Shown: positions 1 through 5,049 of the stretch, one piece after another
How positions within the stretch are numbered: position 1 is the first letter of the stretch
Layout: every line of letters begins with the position of its first letter
NCBI GenBank assembly: GCA_017860985.1
Contig: JAGFXG010000129.1
Span: forward strand, 1 to 5,049
Origin: Deltaproteobacteria bacterium
Lineage (GTDB): Bacteria; Desulfobacterota; Syntrophia; Syntrophales; Smithellaceae
Reading direction: 5' to 3'
DNA length: 5,049 nt
Position numbers and translations under genes: made by a program
The notes under the pieces: model-generated
What the model saw: the letters and a program-made list of their open reading frames with translations, nothing else
The model's database searches: none
Told to the model about the DNA's origin: nothing

Positions 1-1587
1 ATCTCCCCAGGCATTAATCAGTGGAACAGTAAAAAGATCGCGCATCGGCTGAGCTTGTCGCAACGCATTTTCCGATGTTCGTCTTTCTATAAAATTACGC
101 GCGAAACGCCGGGAATAAAACACGACAAACTGAATGGGGAATCCAATGGTTGCCAGGTAAACCCAACTCAACCAGTTGCCGTAATTTAATTTCCGGCTGA
201 GAAATCCTCCGAGATACTTTTTTTTCATCAGCAGTTTGGGAATGTTTTGCAGTTCATCGGGATCGAGCCCGTCCGGTCGTGGATCGTAACAAAGGAACAG
301 GCCGTCGTATTTATCCCATCCGACCATTGATAAAGGCAGGAGACGGCCCTCACGCGCCAATCTCGCTCTCAGTTCGGAACCGGGCAGAGGAACGGCATTG
401 AGGAGCTGGATCGTGTCAATCCTTGCTTTTTTTATAAACGTTTTAAACGCTTCGACGCGCTGATGGATCGTAATGCCGGTGATGGTTCTCGAGCGTATAT
501 TGGAGGGATAGCCGAAAATAAACATACCGTGCAGATAAAATACGTCCGACAGCTTTCTGGAACGCGCGATCAGCTTTTCCACCGTCACGCCTTTGCGCAT
601 CGCTTTCAATTCTTCGTCCAGCGGGCTTTCGTACCCGATGGCCAGCGTAGTCACACCGGCCCGGTGCATGGCTTCAATTAATGCGCCGTTGTCCGCTGCT
701 TCCGTTCGTACCTGAACGATCATCTCGATCTTTTTTTTGAATTTTCGTTTATAGTCACTAATCGCGTTGCAAAGCAAAATGGCTTCGTCGGGATTCTGGG
801 CAAAATTATCATCGGTAAAGAAAAAACAATTGTATCCCAGATCGGAATATTTAATTAACTGCCGCATAGCCGTCTCGACGGATGCGGATTTATACTTTCC
901 ATATTGCTTGTTCACGACACAGAATTCGCAGTTGAAATTGCAGCCGCGCCCCCGGTTGATAGGGATTGCGCTCCATCTTTTCTTTAAAAATTTAACCAGC
1001 GTCAGATCCGCATCGGCTAAATCATTCAAATTGCAGATCGGCTGACGCCTGCCGGTAAAAACATAGACGCCGTTTTCGTCAAGAAAGCTGATCCCTGAAA
1101 CGGCAGCCAAACCAGGTCGGTTCATGGCAACACCGCCGTTGTCAGCCGCCAGGACTGCCAGCAATTCTGCGATGGTCTCTTCACCTTCACCGTGAACGAC
1201 AATGTCAATGCCGGATTGAAGTGCTTCTTCGGGCAGGGCGTCGACATGACTGCCGCCGGCAATGGTAATGGCGCCAAAGCCCTGATATTGCCGCGCCAGC
1301 GTGAATAGCCGGGGAATCGAATTACTCATGCCGCCGTAGAAAAGCGCCAGGTGTACGGGCTGCCTGGCCTGTAAAAAAGAATGATCGGGCATGCCCTGGT
1401 CAGTGAGCGGCCCGCCGTAATTATTTTCATCTATTGCGTAAACGTTCCTGCACTGGGGAGAATGAACAATCTGGCTCATGACCGACAAAATTCCCACGGG
1501 CGGCATTTTGATTTTCGCATAGATGTTGCTCTGTGAATGCCTCGGGTATTGGGGGATGATCCCGATGATGGTCAATTCTTTTTTCAT
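1..1587 (-). CDS. B12-binding-domain radical SAM protein (partial, C-terminus beyond window)
   Basis: The frame is open from an ATG at 1587 to the left edge, giving 529 residues without a stop, so the 3' end is missing. Residues about 1-150 look like a cobalamin-binding domain as in BchE-type enzymes: PPVG at 29-32, a Rossmann-like stretch with AGGSH near 110-114, and GEGE at 133-136. Residues about 205-420 form a radical SAM core. The cluster motif CNFNCEFC supplies Cys216, Cys220 and Cys223, which would bind a 4Fe-4S cluster and S-adenosylmethionine; FTDDNF (257-262), GYES (318-321) and GMFIFGYP (354-361) are also typical of this group. Residues 472-492 are strongly hydrophobic and may touch or cross the membrane. 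Family members carry out B12-dependent methylations, cyclisations and other radical reactions in the cytoplasm or at the membrane; the substrate cannot be told from this sequence. The gene lies 91 bp downstream of the DUF932 gene on the same strand, so cotranscription is possible but not shown. Confidence 0.93.
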   Translation of the reverse strand, partial: MKKELTIIGIIPQYPRHSQSNIYAKIKMPPVGILSVMSQIVHSPQCRNVYAIDENNYGGPLTDQGMPDHSFLQARQPVHLALFYGGMSNSIPRLFTLARQYQGFGAITIAGGSHVDALPEEALQSGIDIVVHGEGEETIAELLAVLAADNGGVAMNRPGLAAVSGISFLDENGVYVFTGRRQPICNLNDLADADLTLVKFLKKRWSAIPINRGRGCNFNCEFCVVNKQYGKYKSASVETAMRQLIKYSDLGYNCFFFTDDNFAQNPDEAILLCNAISDYKRKFKKKIEMIVQVRTEAADNGALIEAMHRAGVTTLAIGYESPLDEELKAMRKGVTVEKLIARSRKLSDVFYLHGMFIFGYPSNIRSRTITGITIHQRVEAFKTFIKKARIDTIQLLNAVPLPGSELRARLAREGRLLPLSMVGWDKYDGLFLCYDPRPDGLDPDELQNIPKLLMKKKYLGGFLSRKLNYGNWLSWVYLATIGFPIQFVVFYSRRFARNFIERRTSENALRQAQPMRDLFTVPLINAWGD

Positions 1588-1597
1588 AATGAAAATT

Positions 1598-1602
1598 TCC
1601 TT
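1598..1602 (-). promoter_or_regulatory. Ribosome binding site of the radical SAM gene
   Basis: The minus strand reads AAGGA, followed by 10 nt and then the ATG at 1587. This supports that ATG as the start, in agreement with the protein beginning just ahead of the first strand of its B12-binding domain (KELTIIGIIPQYP). The 91-bp gap upstream shows no clear promoter or terminator. Confidence 0.6.
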
Positions 1603-1678
1603 ACGCCGACTCCCTGGAATTGCTGTACATCAGATACAATGCCCGGCAGACGTTAATCTCTAAGCTCACAGATTCAGT

Positions 1679-2773
1679 CTACATAAGCATTCGCTCTGCT
1701 AAATGGAACGCCTTTTCTTTTAATTGTTCTCCGCGGCCAAACCAGATGGAATTCAATTGCGTGGTTGGATCTTCATCCGACATCAGGTGATCTGTGTATT
1801 CGGCTACACTGTTGAACGCTCCCCAGGCAGTTCCTTTCGCCAGACTTGAGCCATGGCCCGAGTCATGCAGCTGAAGAACGCTTGTGCGGATTTTTTCGGT
1901 TCTTGCCGTATTTTCTGCCTCTTCGTTATCCGGAATCAGCGCCTGCACATAGTTCCGCAATTGATCCTGTGTGATTTTCCTGGTGGCCATAGCGTTGAAC
2001 ATAGTGTCGAGTTGCGCGTATAAGGAATTGGACAATCCGAGGATGGTGAATGCCTGTTCCAAATAACTTGCCGGGTCTGATGAATAACTGACCGCAATAT
2101 CACCATCTCCCTGCAAGGCGGCTGTCAACGTGTTATTGCAGACGACACGGATGGGCGTAAGCCTCACTTGAACCTGCGAACCGCCGTCATGGCTGTTCGT
2201 GAGCAGAAGATATTTGTTGACGATATCGTTGCCGTGAACCTTTATGAATCCCGGAAGCTTTGCTAGAATCCACATACCTTCGCCTTTGCCTAAAACGCCT
2301 GCTGTTTCATAGGTTGCTTCATCTTCAGCAATCACCGTGTCGAAAAACGCGAAAGCATCAATGTTCTGAACAAGTTCGTAACTCTCACCTACGACACCCA
2401 GAATATCACCGGTATCCGTGCGCATGGTTGCATAGGCCTCATGATTCAGCCCTGTTTTCATGCCCAGTGGCTTCTTCACGACGGTGTAATTCAACCCGGC
2501 CATTTCTATCGCTTCTCTTGCGTTCCTGGGATGATTCAGTTCGATTCCCAGTTTCTGCCACGGAGCCTGCGGTGTATCAGGATAGGGAGAGGGTGTTCGT
2601 GGAACCCGCATGTGCAACCTGCGTAAAGTGCTCTCTCCCACTGTTGAGTTATGCAGGGGATGTCCGGAGGCTGTAATATTGAAAAGGGGAGAAATTTCAT
2701 TCAGTATTGTACTCTGCCACCCCAAAAACACAGCGTCGAAATCCGATTTGGGTGGAGTCATGAGCTTGGACAT
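1679..2773 (-). CDS. DUF932 family protein (phage/plasmid-like, TIGR03299 type)
   Basis: A complete 364-residue protein with a TAG stop. The family-like part begins near residue 71: APWQKLGIEL corresponds to the usual PWHGLG opening (here Gln replaces His), followed by NAREAIEMAGLNYTV (84-98), LGVVGESYELVQN (125-137), KYLLLTNSHDGGSQVQVRLT (187-206), PIRVVCNNTLTAAL (207-220) and GTAWGAFNSVAEYTDH (314-329). These are the hallmark segments of DUF932, found on phages, plasmids and integrated elements; its biochemical role is not established. Residues 1-70 are an extra N-terminal segment that I do not recognise, with a Pro-rich stretch at 59-71 just before the domain. No signal peptide or membrane segment is seen. 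The start at 2773 is supported by a good ribosome binding site; Met55 is a possible later start. Upstream lies a sigma-54-like promoter. No phage structural or replication genes are visible nearby, so this may be an isolated cargo gene or a remnant of a mobile element. Confidence 0.9.
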   Translation of the reverse strand: MSKLMTPPKSDFDAVFLGWQSTILNEISPLFNITASGHPLHNSTVGESTLRRLHMRVPRTPSPYPDTPQAPWQKLGIELNHPRNAREAIEMAGLNYTVVKKPLGMKTGLNHEAYATMRTDTGDILGVVGESYELVQNIDAFAFFDTVIAEDEATYETAGVLGKGEGMWILAKLPGFIKVHGNDIVNKYLLLTNSHDGGSQVQVRLTPIRVVCNNTLTAALQGDGDIAVSYSSDPASYLEQAFTILGLSNSLYAQLDTMFNAMATRKITQDQLRNYVQALIPDNEEAENTARTEKIRTSVLQLHDSGHGSSLAKGTAWGAFNSVAEYTDHLMSDEDPTTQLNSIWFGRGEQLKEKAFHLAERMLM

Positions 2774-2780
2774 AATGGGT

Positions 2781-2786
2781 TCCTTT
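2781..2786 (-). promoter_or_regulatory. Ribosome binding site deciding the DUF932 start
   Basis: The minus strand reads AAAGGA with a 7-nt spacer to the ATG at 2773. This favours the long form of the protein, including its unusual N-terminal extension, over a start at Met55. Confidence 0.65.
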
Positions 2787-2843
2787 CGCCACGGTGTTTA
2801 CTTGCTGCATAGTTTGCCGCACAGAGCGTCAATGATTATGTAA

Positions 2844-2861
2844 AAGCAAGGAGTCTGCCAA
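2844..2861 (-). promoter_or_regulatory. Candidate sigma-54 (-24/-12) promoter of the DUF932 gene
   Basis: The minus strand reads TTGGCAGACTCCTTGCTT. Against the established consensus TGGCACG-N4-TTGCW it matches TGGCA, TTGC and the final W, with mismatches only at the CG pair. The invariant GG (2859-2858) and GC (2847-2846) are separated by exactly 10 bp, as sigma-54 requires. Transcription would start near 2834, giving a leader of about 61 nt. The presence of rpoN and an activator in the genome cannot be seen here. A weaker sigma-70 reading of the same bases (TTGGCA, 15 bp, CATAAT) has poor spacing. Confidence 0.6.
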
Positions 2862-2888
2862 CAAGCAAAATTGAATAAGCAAGTTAAA

Positions 2889-2900
2889 TTAATTAATTAA
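2889..2900. promoter_or_regulatory. A/T-rich palindromic tract between promoter and upstream repeats
   Basis: A perfect 12-bp palindrome, ttaattaattaa, sits inside a longer A/T-rich run about 30-40 bp upstream of the -24 element. A bendable A/T tract or an IHF site is common in this position in sigma-54 promoters. I found no good match to the full IHF consensus, so a DNA-bending role is only inferred. Confidence 0.3.
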
Positions 2901-2959
2901 AAACAAGTGTTTAGATTAATGGCGGGGTACGACCGAAACGTATAAAGTGATAAACTTGC

Positions 2960-2995
2960 CCTCAGTATTTGGTGGAACCTCCGTATTTGGTGGGA
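2960..2995. repeat. 18-bp tandem duplication, two copies
   Basis: Copy 1 (2960-2977) is cctcagtatttggtggaa and copy 2 (2978-2995) is cctccgtatttggtggga, identical at 16 of 18 positions and directly abutting. Copy 2 also forms a dyad, cctcc (2978-2982) with ggagg (2993-2997), around a 10-bp centre. The pair lies about 125-160 bp upstream of the predicted sigma-54 start site, within the range where enhancer-binding proteins usually act. A binding-site role is inference. Confidence 0.8.
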
Positions 2996-3007
2996 GGATG
3001 TGGAAGG

Positions 3008-3049
3008 CAGAATCCAGAAGACAGAATATAGAACACAGAATGCAAAATC
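3008..3049. repeat. Heptanucleotide tandem repeat, six units of cagaaNN type
   Basis: Six consecutive 7-mers are cagaatc, cagaaga, cagaata, tagaaca, cagaatg and caaaatc. The first five positions are largely fixed and the last two vary. On the minus strand this reads as NNTTCTG repeats. The block lies just downstream of the HD-GYP gene. Its function is unknown; it resembles low-complexity intergenic repeat DNA more than a protein-binding site. Confidence 0.8.
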
Positions 3050-3050
3050 T

Positions 3051-3085
3051 TCTGCCCGCTACCCTCTATCTCCTGTATCCTCTAG
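3051..3085. repeat. Second 7-bp-periodic block, five degenerate units
   Basis: The plus strand divides into tctgccc, gctaccc, tctatct, cctgtat and cctctag. Positions 2 and 3 are always CT and the rest are mostly pyrimidine. The period of 7 matches the neighbouring cagaaNN block, from which it is separated by one base, but with a different core. The last unit overlaps the TAG stop of the HD-GYP gene (3082-3084). Confidence 0.5.
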
Positions 3086-4236
3086 CGAAAATCAGAAGCA
3101 TTGATAAAGTCCTTTGACTTTTCATAAAATTCTTCACCGTTGAATTGCTGCAGCAGAGCATTCAGTCCGGTATTATCGTCATCATATTGCTTCATGATCA
3201 TCTGTATATCGTCCTGAAGAGCAAAGAAAGCATCCACTATATCCGGATCAAAGTGGCTTCCCTTCCCCTCTCTGATCAGGTTCAGCGACTTTTCCACAGA
3301 GAATGCTTCTTTATAAGGCCGTTTGGAGGTCAGTGCATCAAATACATCTACAATTGCCGTGATGCGGCCGGTGATGGGTATCTGCTTGCCCTTCAGCCCT
3401 CCTGGATATCCACTTCCATCCCATTTTTCATGATGGGACAGAGCTATTGTTTCGCCCAGCCGGATAAATTCGGCGTCCGAACCATTGAGGATTCGGGCGC
3501 CGATTACCGTATGCTGCTTCATAATTTCCCACTCCTGCGGGTTAAGCTTGGCTGGTTTCAACAAGATCAGGTCGGGTATCCCTATTTTGCCCAAATCATG
3601 CATAGGTGCTGCATAGAGAATATTTTCAATATCACTTTCGGGAAGTCCAATGCGGCGGGCAATGACGGCACAACAAAGGCTAACGCGTTTGATATGTGCG
3701 CCGGTGTCCTCGTCCCTGAACTCAGCGGCCATAGACAGCCGGTAAATGGTGTCCAGCGATGCTGCTTTTATCTTCTCCAGGGCATGCTTTAATTCCTCGG
3801 TCCTTTTGTCTACCTCAGCCTCGAGTTCTTTTTGATAATTACTCAACAAGTCATTGTAGGCCTTGACCTTGAGAAGGGACCGAACCCGGGCTAGAAGCTC
3901 CATTTTATCAACAGGTTTTGAAATAAAATCATCGCAGCCGGCTTCAATTCCCTTTACCCGATCTTCCGTTTCACGCAATGTGGTAACCAGGATGATCGGA
4001 AGAAGTCGTTGGGTATTATCCCGCCGGACCCTGCGAATAACTTCAAAACCGTCCATGCCGGGCATCATGACGTCCAACAGAATCAGATCGATTAGATTGC
4101 CGGAAAGCTTTTTCAGAGCTTCCTCACCGCTTGCTGCCGCGACAATTTCATAATTCTGGGGGGTAAGATAAGCTTCGAGAAGATCAATGTTCTGTGGTTG
4201 ATCATCAACAATCAAGATAACCGGATTGTCTTTCAT
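3082..4236 (-). CDS. Response regulator with HD-GYP output, predicted c-di-GMP phosphodiesterase
   Basis: A complete 384-residue protein with RpfG-like architecture. Residues about 5-122 are a receiver domain: acidic pair Asp11/Asp12, phosphoacceptor Asp55 in LLDVMMPGMDG, Thr85 and Lys107. A charged, probably coiled-coil linker follows (about 125-160). Residues about 160-340 form the HD-GYP domain with its metal-site motifs intact: RDEDTGAHIKRV (His181), HDLGKIG (His213, Asp214, Lys217), His242 in KQHTVIGARIL, HHEKWDGSGYP (268-278) and the VDVFDALTSKRPYK segment (296-309). Since the signature is complete, the enzyme is predicted to hydrolyse cyclic di-GMP in the cytoplasm when its receiver is phosphorylated; activity is inferred from the family. 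A tail of about 45 residues (340-384) is acidic and not assigned. AAAAGGG lies 6 nt before the ATG. It is the third gene of the operon, 42 nt after the small receiver gene. Confidence 0.95.
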   Translation of the reverse strand: MKDNPVILIVDDQPQNIDLLEAYLTPQNYEIVAAASGEEALKKLSGNLIDLILLDVMMPGMDGFEVIRRVRRDNTQRLLPIILVTTLRETEDRVKGIEAGCDDFISKPVDKMELLARVRSLLKVKAYNDLLSNYQKELEAEVDKRTEELKHALEKIKAASLDTIYRLSMAAEFRDEDTGAHIKRVSLCCAVIARRIGLPESDIENILYAAPMHDLGKIGIPDLILLKPAKLNPQEWEIMKQHTVIGARILNGSDAEFIRLGETIALSHHEKWDGSGYPGGLKGKQIPITGRITAIVDVFDALTSKRPYKEAFSVEKSLNLIREGKGSHFDPDIVDAFFALQDDIQMIMKQYDDDNTGLNALLQQFNGEEFYEKSKDFINASDFR

Positions 4237-4242
4237 TCTCTA

Positions 4243-4249
4243 CCCTTTT
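4243..4249 (-). promoter_or_regulatory. Ribosome binding site of the HD-GYP response regulator
   Basis: The minus strand reads AAAAGGG, then 6 nt, then the ATG at 4236. This supports that start, which places the receiver beta-1 strand (VILIVDD) at residues 6-12, as expected for the domain. Confidence 0.6.
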
Positions 4250-4278
4250 GAATTTAAACTTTCAACCTTATGGAAAAC

Positions 4279-4644
4279 TCACTTTATAAATTGACTGACT
4301 TCTTGCGCAAAAGTGCGCGTATTGATCGGCTTTCCTATAAATCCGCTGTATTTTATTGTTTTTACCTCCTCGATGCCCCCTGCCATAACCGAAGCCGTTA
4401 CAAAAACAATGGGAATATCGCAAGTCTCTTGGTACAGACGCAGTAGCCTGGCGGCTTCAGAACCACGCATATCCGGAAGCCGCATATCCATAATGATAAC
4501 ATCCGGTTTTTCTCTCCGGGCAATGGCCATTCCTTCGGTAGCATTATCAGCTTCAAATACTTCAAAACCGGCGACCGCCAAAAGATCTTTTTCCAGCATC
4601 AGACTATTTCCATTGTCATCGACAACCAGTGCTTTCTTTCTCAT
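4279..4644 (-). CDS. Stand-alone receiver-domain response regulator
   Basis: A complete 121-residue protein that is almost entirely one receiver domain with no output domain, like CheY, DivK or Spo0F-type regulators. Key residues are present: Asp9/Asp10 (VVDD) for magnesium, phosphoacceptor Asp53 in IIMDMRLPDMRG, Thr83 (FVTAS), and Lys105 in GFIGKP, with Phe102 in the aromatic switch position. It therefore should accept phosphate, and would act by protein-protein contact or as a phosphate carrier or sink. Its ATG comes 1 nt after the stop of the kinase gene, which strongly suggests translational coupling and a functional pair. The next gene encodes a second receiver linked to HD-GYP, so this protein could relay phosphate, compete for it, or modulate the kinase. 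Which of these applies cannot be told from sequence. Confidence 0.94.
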   Translation of the reverse strand: MRKKALVVDDNGNSLMLEKDLLAVAGFEVFEADNATEGMAIARREKPDVIIMDMRLPDMRGSEAARLLRLYQETCDIPIVFVTASVMAGGIEEVKTIKYSGFIGKPINTRTFAQEVSQFIK

Positions 4645-4645
4645 T

Positions 4646-5049
4646 TCACACCACCTTATGGGTTGCTACAGGCAATGTAAACCGGATCAAAGTGCCGCGA
4701 TTCAGGCCCGCTGATTCAGCGGAAAGCTTCCCACCATGCAGCTCCACCAGTTTTCTGGAAAGCGGTAAGCCCAGTCCGGTCCCCTCGGTTACCCGGGAAT
4801 ACGGGGTATCAACACGGAAAAACCCTTCAAATATTTTCTCCATATTTTCCGGTGCGATACCAACCCCTGTGTCCCAGACCTGTATTTCTATCTCGGAATC
4901 TGCCTTCAAAGCCCGTATACCGATTTTACCACCATCGGGCGTAAATTTTACTGCATTGGAAAGCAGGTTGTACATTATCTCTTTTACCTTTAGCTCATCC
5001 GCCTCGATATCCGGCAGATCATCGGCAATTTCCAACAACATTTCGATTT
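4646..5049 (-). CDS. Sensor histidine kinase, C-terminal ATPase domain (partial, N-terminus beyond window)
   Basis: The last 133 residues of a histidine kinase are visible; the frame is open to the right edge, so the ATG at 5041 is internal. The segment is a HATPase_c domain with all nucleotide-binding boxes in order: the N box (KEIMYNLLSNAVKFTPDGG), the G1 box (VWDTGVGIAPENMEKIFEGF), and the G2 box (EGTGLGLPLSRKLVELHGG), ending in the usual final strand TLIRFTLPVA. The domain binds ATP to phosphorylate a conserved histidine that lies outside the window, as do any sensor or membrane segments. There is no C-terminal receiver, so this end is not a hybrid kinase. The TGA stop is 1 nt before the receiver gene, whose ribosome binding site lies within this coding sequence. 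Its likely partners are the two receiver proteins downstream. Confidence 0.95.
   Translation of the reverse strand, partial: IEMLLEIADDLPDIEADELKVKEIMYNLLSNAVKFTPDGGKIGIRALKADSEIEIQVWDTGVGIAPENMEKIFEGFFRVDTPYSRVTEGTGLGLPLSRKLVELHGGKLSAESAGLNRGTLIRFTLPVATHKVV
4651..4657 (-). promoter_or_regulatory. Ribosome binding site of the receiver gene, inside the kinase gene
   Basis: The minus strand reads AAGGTGG, then 6 nt, then the ATG at 4644. It lies within the last codons of the kinase gene, and with the TGA-A-ATG junction it points to coupled translation of the kinase and its receiver. Confidence 0.65.

Larger units (their letters stand above)
2774..3081. other. 308-bp intergenic region rich in short repeats
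   Basis: No credible gene is seen here on either strand. Reading from the signalling operon toward the DUF932 gene, it holds a pyrimidine-rich 7-bp-periodic block (3051-3085), a run of six cagaaNN-type heptamers (3008-3049), an 18-bp tandem duplication (2960-2995), an A/T-rich tract with the 12-bp palindrome ttaattaattaa (2889-2900), and a -24/-12 promoter match (2844-2861). A 61-62 nt leader would then run to the DUF932 start. No strong hairpin followed by a T-run was found after the HD-GYP gene. Confidence 0.75.

Noticed and set aside
463..1045. Two plus-strand open frames of 72 and 92 codons.
   Set aside because: Both lie antisense to the radical SAM gene, which has an intact CxxxCxxC motif and a continuous 529-residue frame.
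2260..2843. Several plus-strand open frames of 61-138 codons.
   Set aside because: They overlap the DUF932 coding sequence in antisense and have no domain resemblance. The minus-strand protein carries many conserved family segments.
2835..2861. A sigma-70 promoter reading, TTGGCA and CATAAT on the minus strand.
   Set aside because: The spacer is only 15 bp. The same bases fit the sigma-54 consensus with exact GG-N10-GC spacing, so that reading is preferred.
2960..3049. Short repeats considered as a CRISPR array.
   Set aside because: The units are 7 or 18 bp and directly abutting, with no spacers of uniform length and no cas genes in the window.
3036..3054. A possible terminator hairpin, cagaa pairing with ttctg around a 9-nt loop.
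   Set aside because: The stem is only 5 bp and A/T-containing with no T-run after it. The pairing is a by-product of the cagaa repeat meeting one ttctg.
2915..3067. A minus-strand frame open through the repeats, giving a PPNTEVPPNTEG peptide and ending in TAA.
   Set aside because: It has no ATG or ribosome binding site, and the repeated peptide simply reflects the 18-bp duplication being a multiple of three.
3145..3792. A 215-codon open frame on the plus strand.
   Set aside because: It lies wholly antisense to the HD-GYP gene, whose motifs are intact. Its translation shows no recognisable domain, so it is a shadow of the real gene.
4248..4265. Inverted repeat ttgaa/ttcaa in the gap between the receiver and HD-GYP genes.
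   Set aside because: A 5-bp A/T-rich arm with an 8-nt centre is expected by chance in such DNA, and it overlaps the ribosome binding site region without other support.
4313..4714. A 133-codon open frame on the plus strand.
   Set aside because: It is antisense to the receiver and the end of the kinase gene, with a low-complexity Ser-rich translation and no family features.

Overview
All recognisable genes in this window lie on the minus strand, so the region reads from high to low coordinates. Gene content suggests an anaerobic or environmental bacterium: a B12-binding radical SAM enzyme, a REC/HD-GYP signalling protein, and an intergenic sequence with a -24/-12 promoter. This would fit a deltaproteobacterial (Desulfobacterota-like) genome. 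That placement is an inference from gene types, not from any marker gene.

Layout in transcription order. (1) 5049-3082 is a tightly packed signalling operon. It contains the C-terminal ATPase part of a sensor histidine kinase (its N-terminus lies beyond the window), a stand-alone receiver protein starting 1 nt after the kinase stop, and a receiver + HD-GYP protein, predicted to be a c-di-GMP phosphodiesterase, 42 nt further on. The likely logic is that the kinase senses a signal and phosphorylates one or both receivers, and the HD-GYP output lowers c-di-GMP. (2) 3081-2774 is a 308-bp intergenic region rich in short repeats. It has two 7-bp-periodic blocks, an 18-bp tandem duplication, an A/T-rich tract and a good match to a sigma-54 promoter pointing at the next gene. 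(3) 2773-1679 encodes a DUF932 (phage/plasmid-type, TIGR03299-like) protein with an N-terminal extension of about 70 residues. (4) 1587-1 is a long open frame encoding a cobalamin-binding-domain radical SAM protein. Its stop codon lies beyond the left edge, so only its first 529 residues are seen.

The coding genes belong to known families. The least ordinary part is the 2774-3081 regulatory region: a sigma-54-type promoter with a tandem repeat about 125-160 bp upstream, where an enhancer-binding protein would be expected to bind, all serving a DUF932 gene of unknown function. No tRNA, rRNA, CRISPR array, insertion sequence or convincing rho-independent terminator was seen.
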